Below are positions 33,252-41,307 of a stretch of DNA of 64,000 nucleotides, piece by piece. The first letter of the stretch is position 1. Each line of letters begins with the position of its first letter. The DNA is taken from positions 1 to 64,000 of the forward strand of contig NZ_JAFGZD010000021.1 in assembly GCF_017165765.1 (NCBI RefSeq), given 5' to 3'. The notes beneath the pieces were generated by a model. The model searched no databases. It was given only the letters and a program-made list of their open reading frames with translations, and was not told the DNA's origin. A program made the position numbers and the translations under genes. Origin of the DNA: Pseudomonas capsici. Lineage in GTDB: Bacteria > Pseudomonadota > Gammaproteobacteria > Pseudomonadales > Pseudomonadaceae.

Positions 33252-33296
33252 TAAACAGATTGTTTATTTTGCGAGTAAAATACATTTTGTATTTTA
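33252..33296. promoter_or_regulatory. paired repressor operators in the divergent control region
   Basis: Two perfect palindromes with an ACA-N3-TGT core sit 27 bp apart, centre to centre: TAAACA-GAT-TGTTTA at 33252-33266 and AAAATACATTTTGTATTTT at 33277-33295. They lie between the Q-like gene and the repressor, where they could shut the Q-like gene and autoregulate the repressor. The outer letters of the second match the sites ahead of prtN. Confidence 0.7.
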
Positions 33297-33361
33297 AATC
33301 CAGAAAAACACACTACACTGTGTCGATTGTCGAACCCCATACAGGCTGTAGTATTTCGCGC

Positions 33362-34006
33362 ATGAAGAAATGGTATGAAATCGCCAGGCAAGCCATGGAC
33401 AACCAGTCAATCAGCCAGGAAGAAATGGCTGAGCGAATGGGTGTGACACCGGGTGCCGTAGGGCATTGGCTGAACGGAAAGCGTGAACCGAAGATCGATG
33501 TGATCAACCGGTTTTTGAGCGAGCTGGGGCTACCCATTCTTGCAACGTCGCTCCCTTCCCATGAGCAGGGGCAACAGAACGTTGCGCCTACCGTTCAACC
33601 CTCGCGCTTTTATCGGTACCCGGTGATCAGCTGGGTAGAAGCAGGCGGCTGGAATGAAGCCGTCGAGCCTTACCCGGCGGGCTACTCCGATACCTTTGAA
33701 CTCACTGACTACAAGGCCAAGGGCCGTGCCTTCTGGCTGGTGGTGCGCGGCGACTCCATGACCGCTACGGCAGGTCAGAGCATTCCGGAAGGAATGTTGA
33801 TTCTGGTCGACACCGGACTTGAGCCAACCCCTGGCAAGCTGGTGATTGCCAAGCTGCCCGAGAGTAACGAGGCCACATTCAAGAAGCTGGTGGAGGATGC
33901 CGGTCGCTATTTCCTCAAACCCCTCAACCCAGCCTATCCAACGATCCCCATCACGGAAGACTGCAAGCTGATCGGCGTCATCAGACAGATGACGATGCGG
34001 CTCTAG
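33362..34006 (+). CDS. S24/LexA-like self-cleaving repressor (PrtR type)
   Basis: This is the 214-residue master repressor of the tailocin. An N-terminal helix-turn-helix (about 16-45, SQEEMAERMGVTPGAVGHWL) binds DNA. The C-terminal S24 peptidase has the cleavage bond Ala94-Gly95 (WVEAGGW), catalytic Ser132 (VRGDSM) and Lys174 (ATFKKLV). RecA filaments formed at DNA damage stimulate self-cleavage in this family. The ATG at MKKWYEIARQ is preferred because the upstream frame runs through the operators. A terminator follows. Confidence 0.9.
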   Translation: MKKWYEIARQAMDNQSISQEEMAERMGVTPGAVGHWLNGKREPKIDVINRFLSELGLPILATSLPSHEQGQQNVAPTVQPSRFYRYPVISWVEAGGWNEAVEPYPAGYSDTFELTDYKAKGRAFWLVVRGDSMTATAGQSIPEGMLILVDTGLEPTPGKLVIAKLPESNEATFKKLVEDAGRYFLKPLNPAYPTIPITEDCKLIGVIRQMTMRL

Positions 34007-34023
34007 CTCAAGCTTTCCAGACC

Positions 34024-34047
34024 AAAGCCCCGAATCTTCGGGGCTTT
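34024..34047 (+). terminator. intrinsic terminator after the repressor
   Basis: AAAGCCCCGA-ATCT-TCGGGGCTTTT, then TCTGTTTT. It isolates the repressor from the DUF1654 and prtN genes, which therefore need their own promoters. Confidence 0.9.
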
Positions 34048-34128
34048 TCTGTTTTCGTCATTTGCATTCTTTCTGCGCCTTGCAGGCAGGACACATTTCG
34101 CTGTTGCGTAGGAAAAACTCCTGAATTA

Positions 34129-34144
34129 CTGTATGCACATACAG
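34129..34144 (+). promoter_or_regulatory. LexA (SOS) box
   Basis: A perfect CTGTAT-GCAC-ATACAG palindrome sits 20 bp before the DUF1654 start. This is the Pseudomonas LexA consensus. It is distinct from the AATACA operators, so LexA and the tailocin repressor control adjacent genes separately. Confidence 0.88.
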
Positions 34145-34163
34145 TATAAAAAGGAATTGAAAC

Positions 34164-34433
34164 ATGTCTTCCCGGACACCTGATATCGCGCAGCAAGATG
34201 CTTATCTGGCGTTGGTGCAGCGTATTCAAGCACTCATCACCAGTCCCCAGGCTCAGATCGAACACCAGATTCGTCTGCACAGGGAACCCGGCGAGTCGCT
34301 TCTGCACTGGGAGCAGATCGCCGAGCAACTCATGGAAGCCGAAGGCGTCACCGTCACCCGAGACAGTGCAAACGACACCCTGCATCTCGCCTGGTATGTG
34401 GAATACGAAGACGACAGCCAATACAGATCGTAG
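34164..34433 (+). CDS. DUF1654 protein, LexA-controlled
   Basis: This 89-residue protein contains the DUF1654 core (YLALVQRIQALITSPQAQIEHQIRLHREPGES and an acidic C-terminal half). DUF1654 proteins are largely confined to Pseudomonas and its phages, and some are damage-inducible. The function is unknown. It is read from a promoter under a perfect LexA box, with AAGGA before the ATG. It lies between repressor and prtN, so LexA cleavage turns it on in parallel with tailocin induction. Confidence 0.78.
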   Translation: MSSRTPDIAQQDAYLALVQRIQALITSPQAQIEHQIRLHREPGESLLHWEQIAEQLMEAEGVTVTRDSANDTLHLAWYVEYEDDSQYRS

Positions 34434-34439
34434 ATTTAA

Positions 34440-34480
34440 AATACAAAACGTATTGCGCACCTACAATACATATCGTATTG
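34440..34480. promoter_or_regulatory. paired repressor operators ahead of prtN
   Basis: Two sites, AATACA-AAA-CGTATT at 34440-34454 and AATACA-TAT-CGTATT at 34465-34479, are 25 bp apart centre to centre. Both follow the AATACA-N3-YGTATT pattern of the operator near the repressor. They sit about 120-160 bp before the PrtN-like gene, where the repressor would block its transcription. Confidence 0.72.
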
Positions 34481-34599
34481 TTGTCTCACGTCTCTCATCG
34501 CAGATGACCGAGCCATCCAGGCAACACTTGAAGACACGATGGCCCGTGGGAAAGAGACGAAACATGACTCAGACTTTTACCCACAGGGAGTAATCGACC

Positions 34600-34842
34600 A
34601 TGACCAACACACTGGATCTGCTTCGCAAAGAGTTCGCCACCCCATGCCCAACCTTGAGCGCAGTCAGGGAGCGGTATTTCTCGCACATCTCGAACGACCG
34701 CAATCTGCTGCGCAAGATCAACGCCGGGCGTATCGCCTTGAAAGTCAACCGCACCGGCGGCACACGTCAGGGCCATCCCTTCGTGTACCTGCACGAACTA
34801 GCCGCCTACCTGGATGCAATCGCACACGAACAGGCAGCGTGA
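34600..34842 (+). CDS. prtN: PrtN-like pyocin/tailocin activator
   Basis: This 80-residue protein is of the PrtN family. It has the N-terminal TLDLLRKEF segment, VRERYFSHIS, and the basic RKINAGRIALKVNR stretch followed by VYLHELAAYLDAI. In P. aeruginosa, PrtN activates pyocin genes through P-boxes and is itself repressed by PrtR until RecA-stimulated cleavage. Here the paired operators upstream and the 11-bp repeats ahead of the late genes reproduce that circuit. It is slightly shorter than P. aeruginosa PrtN. A hairpin lies just downstream. Confidence 0.78.
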   Translation: MTNTLDLLRKEFATPCPTLSAVRERYFSHISNDRNLLRKINAGRIALKVNRTGGTRQGHPFVYLHELAAYLDAIAHEQAA

Positions 34843-35323
34843 TGTGAATGGAAATGCCAGTAAGCCGGGTTTGGTGATAAAGCCAAACCCGCTGCGATTT
34901 GGAGTGACGGTACATCTGTATATACGGATATCAGGCAGCTCTATAGTCATGTCACGCCTTCGCAATTCATGCTTTCAATATCCGCTTTCCCACACCAGAA
35001 CCGTGGAAACCTGGGAGTACTGAACAGCACTTCCAAATCTCAAAGGTGTTGCAAGGTTATGGATAATTTCTCGAAAAAATCTGTACGTACGCCACCAGCC
35101 TCCCCTGTACATAAAGCATCGCCGGGCAGCTCACAGACGCGGCCTCAAGCACATCATCTGCGTGAGCCGCAGCGATGTGATTTCTGTAAACCTTCGGAAA
35201 CACCCCCTTCAGGATTTTCGATCCGTTCCAGCACCACTGGGCGGTAAGTCCTTTCAGTTCTGGAAGTGGCGAGGATGCTTGCTAGGGTCCCTACAGTGAC
35301 AAAACAATAAAAAGGGCTTTTCC
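34843..35323. other. gene-free stretch between prtN and estA
   Basis: A nine-pair stem (CGGGTTTGG/CCAAACCCG, 34866-34891) follows prtN but has no T-run. Beyond it no convincing gene is seen. The region is AT-rich near 35020-35080 and presumably holds the estA promoter. A short frame (35059-35247) has no recognisable features and is not annotated as a gene. Confidence 0.6.
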
Positions 35324-37252
35324 ATGACCGGAATATCACTGCGCATGCCCCTGGCGGCATGTTTATTCACCCTGGCCTGCACTTCGACATTTGCAGCCCC
35401 CATGCCTTACTCCACGATGGTCGTGTTTGGCGACAGCCTGGCCGATGCCGGACAGTTTCCGGATCAGGATGGGCCGGCAGGCGCAACGTTGCGCTTTACC
35501 AACCGGGTCGGGCCGACCTATCAGGACGGCAGCGGCGAGATCATCGGGCTGAACTCCTCGACGATACTGGGTACGCTGCTCAACATACCTGGCCGTGACC
35601 TGAACGCCTCCACGTCTGCGGTCAATGCGGCGCTGGGGATACCGGACGGCAATAACTGGGCGGTGGGCGGAGACCGCACGGATCAGATCTTCGACGCCAT
35701 AACCTCTCAATCCAGTGTGGTCGATCCCAACAGCGGCACCGTGCTACGAACCCGGACCGGTTATCTGCCAGGCCTCAACTTTCAAGCAGACCCGAACGCG
35801 CTGTATTACCTGACGGGAGGCGGCAATGACTTCCTGCAAAGCCGGGTGCTGAGCAGCAGTGATGCAGCGGATGCCGCCGACAATCTGGCCGACAGCGTCC
35901 AGGCCCTGCAACAGGCCGGGGCGCGCTACATCATGGTCTGGCTGCTGCCGGACATCGGCCAGACCCCCGCCCTGAGTGGCACCATCCTGCAACCGATCAC
36001 CTCGGCCCTCAGCGCCGACTTCAACGAGCAACTGATCAGTCGCCTGCAGCAGATCGATGCCCAGATCATCCCGCTCAACGTACCGCTGTTTATCAGTGAA
36101 ACCCTGGCCAACCCGGCACGCTTCGGCTTCGCAGCGGATCAGGACCTGGTAGGCACCTGCTTCAATGGCTCAGGCTGCGACGAAAACAGTACTTATGGCC
36201 TGAACAGCGCCACGCCGGACCCGGACCGGCTGTTCTTCAACGATCGCGTGCACCCCACCACCGCCGCCCAGCGCCTGCTGGCCGACTACGCCTATTCGCT
36301 ATTGGCCGCGCCCTGGGAAGCCACGCTGCTGCCGGAAATGGCCCTCGGCACCTTGCGCACCCAACAGGATGAACTTCGTTCCCAGTGGCTCGGCGATCTG
36401 GGCAATTGGCAGGGCGTTGGCCAGTGGCGCAGCATCCTTGCTGCCGGTGGACAGAAGATCGACTTCGATGCTCAGGACACCTCCGCACAAGCCGATGGCC
36501 GTGGCTATAACCTGACGGTCGGCGGCAGCTACCGGTTCGCCGAAAACTGGCGGGCCGGGCTGGTGGGCGGAGCGTATCGGCAAAGTCTGGAGGCCGGCGC
36601 ACAAGACTCGGAATACCGGCTCAACAGCTACATCGCCACAGCCTTTGTGCAGTATCAGGCCAACCACTGGTGGGGCGATCTGTCCGCATCCGGCGGGCAT
36701 CTGGATTACGACAAGGCCGAGCGCAAGTTCGCGCTGGGCGCTGGCGAGGGACAGGAAAAGGGCGATACCGATGGCAAGCTCTGGGCCGCAAGCGCACGAC
36801 TCGGTTTTGATATTGCGGGGTCGGCGAGCCGCTGGCACCTGTCACCTTTTGTCAGCGCCGATTATGCGCACATCGACGTAGACGGCTACTCGGAGCAGAG
36901 CAGCCGTTCGACAGCCCTGACCTTCAGCGATCAGACCCGCAAATCCCGGCGCGCGGGCGTGGGGTTGCAGACCGCGTTCGAGCTGACTTCCTCGACCCGG
37001 ATATGGGGCGAGTTCGCGCATGAACGGGAATTTGAAAAAGATCGGCAGAACGTGACCATGGCACTCAACAGCGTGCCCGGTCTTGATTTCACCCTTGAAG
37101 GCTACACGCCACAACGCAATCTGAACCGTGCCACCCTTGGCGTAAGCCAGCAACTGAGCCGCGACCTGACACTGCGCGCTGGCTACAACTGGCGCAAGAA
37201 TGATGACACGACTCAACAAGGCGTCAGCGTGGCACTGAGCCTCGACTTCTGA
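35324..37252 (+). CDS. estA: GDSL-family autotransporter esterase EstA
   Basis: This 642-residue outer-membrane esterase has a signal peptide over residues 1-25. The GDSL passenger domain carries nucleophile Ser38 in VVFGDSLAD, GGNDF near 165, and the Asp/His pair in DRVHPTTAAQR near 305. From about residue 370 to the C-terminal SLDF is the 12-stranded autotransporter barrel. P. aeruginosa EstA is required for rhamnolipid production and motility and keeps its passenger attached to the cell. In related pseudomonads the gene lies between trpE and trpG, so the tailocin lies on its trpG side here. A long hairpin follows. Confidence 0.93.
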   Translation: MTGISLRMPLAACLFTLACTSTFAAPMPYSTMVVFGDSLADAGQFPDQDGPAGATLRFTNRVGPTYQDGSGEIIGLNSSTILGTLLNIPGRDLNASTSAVNAALGIPDGNNWAVGGDRTDQIFDAITSQSSVVDPNSGTVLRTRTGYLPGLNFQADPNALYYLTGGGNDFLQSRVLSSSDAADAADNLADSVQALQQAGARYIMVWLLPDIGQTPALSGTILQPITSALSADFNEQLISRLQQIDAQIIPLNVPLFISETLANPARFGFAADQDLVGTCFNGSGCDENSTYGLNSATPDPDRLFFNDRVHPTTAAQRLLADYAYSLLAAPWEATLLPEMALGTLRTQQDELRSQWLGDLGNWQGVGQWRSILAAGGQKIDFDAQDTSAQADGRGYNLTVGGSYRFAENWRAGLVGGAYRQSLEAGAQDSEYRLNSYIATAFVQYQANHWWGDLSASGGHLDYDKAERKFALGAGEGQEKGDTDGKLWAASARLGFDIAGSASRWHLSPFVSADYAHIDVDGYSEQSSRSTALTFSDQTRKSRRAGVGLQTAFELTSSTRIWGEFAHEREFEKDRQNVTMALNSVPGLDFTLEGYTPQRNLNRATLGVSQQLSRDLTLRAGYNWRKNDDTTQQGVSVALSLDF

Positions 37253-37257
37253 AACCT

Positions 37258-37290
37258 GCCCCATCGCGAGCAGAGCGCTCGCGATGGGGC
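37258..37290. terminator. perfect 14-bp stem between estA and thiolase gene
   Basis: GCCCCATCGCGAGC and its exact reverse complement are separated by a 5-nt loop. It lies between two convergent genes. There is no T-run, so Rho-independent termination is less certain than the position suggests. Confidence 0.65.
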
Positions 37291-37295
37291 CTGTG

Positions 37296-38573
37296 TCAGC
37301 GCTCCAGAATCGCGGTAACGCCCTGCCCGCCTGCGGCACAGATCGATATCAGGCCACGGCCTTGCCCTGCAACGGCCAACAACTTGGCCAGGTTGGCAAC
37401 GATTCGGCCACCTGTTGCAGCAAAGGGATGTCCGGCCGCCAGTGAACTGCCCTTGATATTGAGCTTGTTACGATCAATGGACCCCAGAGGCGCCTCAAGC
37501 CCCAGACGAGTCTTGCAGTATTCGGGATCCTCCCAGGCCTTGAGAGTACACAGCACCTGGGCCGCGAAAGCTTCGTGGATCTCGTAATAGTCGAAATCCT
37601 GCAACGTCAAACCGTTGCGCGCCAGCAGGCGCGGCACGGCATAGGCCGGGGCCATCAGCAGACCTTCTTCGCCATTGACGAAGTTGACGGCGGCCGTCTC
37701 ACCGTCGCGCAAATAGGCCAGCACGGGCAAGCCACGCTCTTTGGCCCATTCCTCACTGGCCAACAGCACCAGCGAGGCGCCATCGGTCAGCGGCGTAGAG
37801 TTACCGGCTGTCAAAGTGCCCTTGGCACTGCGCTCGAATGCAGATTTGAGACTCGCCAGTTTTTCCAGAGTCAGATCAGGGCGAAGATTGTTGTCGCGGG
37901 TCAGGCCCAGATAAGGCGTCATCAGATCGTTCTGCCAGCCCTCGGCATAAGAGGCTGCCATTTTCAGATGGCTCTCCAGTGCCAGTTGATCCTGAGCCTC
38001 GCGCTCGATCCCCCAATGCTGCGCCATCAATTCGCAATGCTGGCCCATGGACAAGCCTGTGCGGGGCTCGCCATTGCGAGGCAGTTCCGGTTTGAGGTGC
38101 TGAGGACGCAATTGCAGGAGAGCCTTGAGCTTGTCGGCACCGGTCTTGCTGCGATTGATCTGCAACAGGATATTACGTAACTCCTCATTGACGCCGATAG
38201 GCGCATCGGACGTCGTGTCCACACCGCCAGCGATACCGCACTCGATCTGCCCCAGAGCAATCTTGTTGGCCACCAGCAGGGTCGCCTCAAGGCCGGTGCC
38301 GCAGGCCTGCTGCAAATCGTAAGCCGGTGTTTGTGCCGACAGACGCGAGCCCAGCACGCATTCACGGGTCAGGTTGAAATCACGGGAGTGCTTGAGCACT
38401 GCACCGGCAACCACTTCGCCCAGACGCAGGCCATGCAGGTTGAAGCGCTCGATCAAGCCCTCCAGCGCGGCCGTCAGCATGTCCTGGTTACTCGCAGTGG
38501 CATATGCGCCGCTGGAACGGGCAAATGGAATCCGGTTGCCACCGATGATGGCGACACGACGTAGCTGCGTCAT
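37296..38573 (-). CDS. acetyl-CoA acyltransferase (thiolase, FadI-like)
   Basis: This 425-residue thiolase has active-site Cys91 in LQQACGTGLEA, the second catalytic region HEAFAAQVL, and the C-terminal GHPFAATGGR. Such enzymes join or split acyl-CoA chains at the beta-keto step. Assigned length and FadI-like features favour the beta-oxidation type rather than PhaA. It is divergent from the FabG/MaoC pair with about 120 bp between. The three together could form an acyl-CoA chain-shaping module. Confidence 0.85.
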   Translation of the reverse strand: MTQLRRVAIIGGNRIPFARSSGAYATASNQDMLTAALEGLIERFNLHGLRLGEVVAGAVLKHSRDFNLTRECVLGSRLSAQTPAYDLQQACGTGLEATLLVANKIALGQIECGIAGGVDTTSDAPIGVNEELRNILLQINRSKTGADKLKALLQLRPQHLKPELPRNGEPRTGLSMGQHCELMAQHWGIEREAQDQLALESHLKMAASYAEGWQNDLMTPYLGLTRDNNLRPDLTLEKLASLKSAFERSAKGTLTAGNSTPLTDGASLVLLASEEWAKERGLPVLAYLRDGETAAVNFVNGEEGLLMAPAYAVPRLLARNGLTLQDFDYYEIHEAFAAQVLCTLKAWEDPEYCKTRLGLEAPLGSIDRNKLNIKGSSLAAGHPFAATGGRIVANLAKLLAVAGQGRGLISICAAGGQGVTAILER

Positions 38574-38693
38574 GAAAAACTCCCTTTTCTTCAAACGTTG
38601 TCTGGGCAGGTGATGAACAGCGTGCTGAAACAAGAACAAATCTCGCTTCAGTGTGGTCCATGTCTTTGAACCCCGATTCAAGGAGAGTGTTCC

Positions 38694-40049
38694 ATGTCGT
38701 CAGATCGCTACATCAATTTCGCCAATTCCGACGTGGGTCGGCGCTTGGTGAAAGCCGTAGGTCTTCCGAACCCGACGCACCTGGAGCGCTGGCAAGCCGG
38801 ACGCTTGCGGCCTGTAGACGGCACACTGCTGATCAGCGCAGGACCGCTGGCCGATCACATCAGACTCTTCGCCCAGCGCCTGACCGATTCACTCTACAGC
38901 TTTGGCAGTGATATCCCCGGCGCAAGTACCTGGGTCGCCGAACAGAGCCCTAAACTCAAGGCCGTGGTGTTTGACGCAAGTCCCTTCACTCGTGCCGGGC
39001 AACTCACGCAGTTGCGCGATTTCTTCAAGCCACTGCTGCGCAATCTGGATCAATGCGCTCACGTGGTCATTCTCGGCCGTGCTCCCGGAACGCTCGATGA
39101 TCCTCTGGCTGCCAGCACCCAACAGGCCGTCGAAGGCTTCAGCCGCTCGCTGGCCAAGGAGATGCGCAACGGCGGCACCCTGCAACTGTTGCAGGTAGAC
39201 GAAGGAGCGGAAGATCAACTGGAAGGTGCGCTGCGGTTTTTCCTGTCGCCCAAGAGTGCCTTCATTTCCGGTCAGGTCATCCGCCTGAGCCCGGCCACGG
39301 CACAGGTGCACGACTGGAGCCGCCCGCTGGCCGGAGGCAAGGCTCTGGTCACAGGCGCAGCACGAGGCATCGGTGCCGCGATTGCAGAGACCCTCACTCG
39401 CGATGGTGCCGATGTCGTGCTGCTGGATGTGCCACAGGCCCGTCAGGATCTGGAAGCCCTGGCGGCGCGGCTGGGTGGTCAGGCACTGGTTCTGGATATC
39501 TGCAGCCCGGATGCCGCCGCACGTTTGCTGGAACACCTGCAGGGCAGCATCGACATTCTCATACACAACGCCGGTATTACCCGGGACAAGACCCTGGCCA
39601 ACATGCCCGAGGATTTCTGGGATTCGGTGATGGCAGTCAACCTCGAAGCGCCACAGACGCTGACCCAGGCGTTACTGGATAACGGAGCCTTGAACGACAA
39701 CGCTCGAGTGGTATTGATGTCCTCCACCAGCGGCCTGGCAGGCAATCGCGGACAGACCAACTACGGTGCCAGCAAGGCTGGCCTGGTGGGTTTCGCCAGA
39801 GCCATGGCTCCGTCACTGCGCCAGCGCGGTATCAGCATCAACGCCGTGGCCCCCGGCTTTATCGAAACACACATGACTGCAGCGATGCCTTTCACCTTGC
39901 GTGAAGCGGGTCGACGCATGAACTCGCTGGGTCAGGGCGGTCTGCCCCAGGACGTCGCCGAAGCCGTTGCATGGTTGAGCCAGCCCGGCAGCGGTGCAGT
40001 GACCGGCCAGGTCTTGCGTGTCTGTGGCCAAAGTCTGATTGGGGCATGA
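38694..40049 (+). CDS. FabG4-like 3-oxoacyl reductase with extended N-terminus
   Basis: This 451-residue protein is about 200 residues longer than ordinary FabG. The N-terminal half (1-205) is a FabG4-type domain without a clean cofactor motif. The C-terminal half is a complete SDR: TGAARGIG (about 221-228), SSTSG, and the YxxxK pair Tyr357/Lys361. FabG4-type enzymes reduce 3-oxoacyl-CoA or ACP substrates. It is followed by a MaoC-like gene 30 bp away, in the reductase/dehydratase order expected of one pathway. Confidence 0.85.
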   Translation: MSSDRYINFANSDVGRRLVKAVGLPNPTHLERWQAGRLRPVDGTLLISAGPLADHIRLFAQRLTDSLYSFGSDIPGASTWVAEQSPKLKAVVFDASPFTRAGQLTQLRDFFKPLLRNLDQCAHVVILGRAPGTLDDPLAASTQQAVEGFSRSLAKEMRNGGTLQLLQVDEGAEDQLEGALRFFLSPKSAFISGQVIRLSPATAQVHDWSRPLAGGKALVTGAARGIGAAIAETLTRDGADVVLLDVPQARQDLEALAARLGGQALVLDICSPDAAARLLEHLQGSIDILIHNAGITRDKTLANMPEDFWDSVMAVNLEAPQTLTQALLDNGALNDNARVVLMSSTSGLAGNRGQTNYGASKAGLVGFARAMAPSLRQRGISINAVAPGFIETHMTAAMPFTLREAGRRMNSLGQGGLPQDVAEAVAWLSQPGSGAVTGQVLRVCGQSLIGA

Positions 40050-40079
40050 GCCCGCATTCGTTATTAAAGGAGATGGATA

Positions 40080-40931
40080 ATGACTGCTCACTGGCGCTAC
40101 CTGGACTCCCTTCAACCTCTGTCCAACCTGTTCATCCAGGCGGCATTGCGACGCAAGGTCACCGGGACCCAGTTGCCTGACCTCGGCCTGCGCAGCTGGA
40201 TGTCGGTGGATGCCGACAAGCTGGCGGCCTATCGAAGTGTCTGTGGTTTCAAGGAGAGCAGCCTCCTGCCGCCGACCTACCCACACATACTCGCCTTCCC
40301 GCTGCAGATGCAGTTGATGACTTCCCGGGAGTTTCCGTTCCCGTTGCTGGGCCTGATCCACATTGCCAACCGCATCCGGATTCATCGCCCTCTGGGCGGC
40401 ATCAGTCAGTTGTATATCAGTGTCCAGGCCGACAACCTGCAACCCCACGCCAAAGGGGCGACATTCAGCCTGATCACTCAGGTCGAAGATGGCCTGGGGC
40501 TGCTCTGGGAAGAAGAAAGCACCATGCTCTGCAAGGGTGTGAAACTGGAAGGCGAGGTCAGCGGCGATTTCGAGCCTGCTCCACTGGCGATGAGCGAACT
40601 GGCCCACTGGCAGGCGCCGTCGCATATCGGCAGGCAGTACGCCAGGGTTTCCGGCGATTACAACCCGATCCACCTGAGCGCGCCCAGTGCCAAGCTGTTC
40701 GGTTTCCCCAGGGCCATCGCCCATGGCATGTGGCTCAAGGCCCAGACACTGGCGACCCTGGACGATCACTTGCCGGCTTCCAACGTTGAAATCAGCGTGC
40801 AGTTCCAGAAGCCGGTCCGCCTGCCGGCCGAGGTCGTGTTGTCGGCCAGCGAGGCCGGCTCCCATGGTCAACTACGTGTAGAAGGTCAACAAGGCATCGT
40901 GCACATGATCGGAAGCTGGCAGCCGCTGTAA
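40080..40931 (+). CDS. MaoC-like (R)-hydratase/dehydratase
   Basis: This 283-residue protein has the MaoC hydratase hotdog motif YARVSGDYNPIHLSAPSAKLFGFPRAIAHGMW (about 182-213), with the catalytic Asp and His of the hydratase-2 family. The N-terminal half is a second, degenerate hotdog. It would hydrate or dehydrate acyl-CoA at the 3-hydroxy/enoyl step next to the FabG-like reductase. The substrate chain length is unknown. Confidence 0.85.
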   Translation: MTAHWRYLDSLQPLSNLFIQAALRRKVTGTQLPDLGLRSWMSVDADKLAAYRSVCGFKESSLLPPTYPHILAFPLQMQLMTSREFPFPLLGLIHIANRIRIHRPLGGISQLYISVQADNLQPHAKGATFSLITQVEDGLGLLWEEESTMLCKGVKLEGEVSGDFEPAPLAMSELAHWQAPSHIGRQYARVSGDYNPIHLSAPSAKLFGFPRAIAHGMWLKAQTLATLDDHLPASNVEISVQFQKPVRLPAEVVLSASEAGSHGQLRVEGQQGIVHMIGSWQPL

Positions 40932-41001
40932 CGATTTCATCTGTGAATGACTTGCCTGAAGTCCGGTTCCCCCTGAAGCTATGCGCCTTCAGGAGAGCAT
41001 C

Positions 41002-41307
41002 ATGAACATCGACGAGTTGACCCGGCGTCTGCACAGCATTCGCGATCAGAACGACTGGAAACAGTTTCACAGCCCCAAGAACCTGGCCATGGCCGCCAGC
41101 GTGGAAATGGCCGAGCTGGTGGAAATCTTCCAGTGGCTGCGCGAGGATCAGTCCCGCGAACTGCCACCGGAAAAGCTGGCCCATGCAGGTCAGGAAGTCG
41201 GCGATATCGTGCTGTATCTGCTGCTTCTGTGCAGCGAACTCGGGCTGGACATGGAAGAGGTCGTGCGCAGCAAGCTGGCTGACAGCGAACGGAGATTCGC
41301 CAAGTGA
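41002..41307 (+). CDS. MazG-like nucleotide pyrophosphohydrolase
   Basis: This 101-residue protein is of the MazG/RS21-C6 type. It shows the helical WKQFHSPKNLAMAASVEMAELVEIFQWL and the metal-binding EVGDIVLYLLLLCSELGLD stretches. Family members hydrolyse (d)NTPs to monophosphates, often to keep the dCTP or odd-nucleotide pool clean. It overlaps cmoM by 4 bp (GTGA), so the two are co-translated. Confidence 0.85.
   Translation: MNIDELTRRLHSIRDQNDWKQFHSPKNLAMAASVEMAELVEIFQWLREDQSRELPPEKLAHAGQEVGDIVLYLLLLCSELGLDMEEVVRSKLADSERRFAK

Noticed and set aside
33310..33350. LexA box near the repressor start
   Set aside because: CATACAGGCTGTAG has a palindromic look but lacks the CTGT-N8-ACAG spacing.
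15388..34842. Complete prophage
   Set aside because: No terminase, portal, capsid, protease, integrase, transposase or replication genes. Sheath, tube, tape measure, baseplate, fibres and lysis genes are all present, so it is a tail-only system.
17111..34842. Flexible (F-type) tail
   Set aside because: A clear contractile sheath gene and gp45-type spike are present.
35059..35247. Small gene (MDNFSKKSV...) before estA
   Set aside because: Composition is irregular, with no domain, no good ribosome-binding site and no conserved features seen. It is described only as part of the gene-free stretch.
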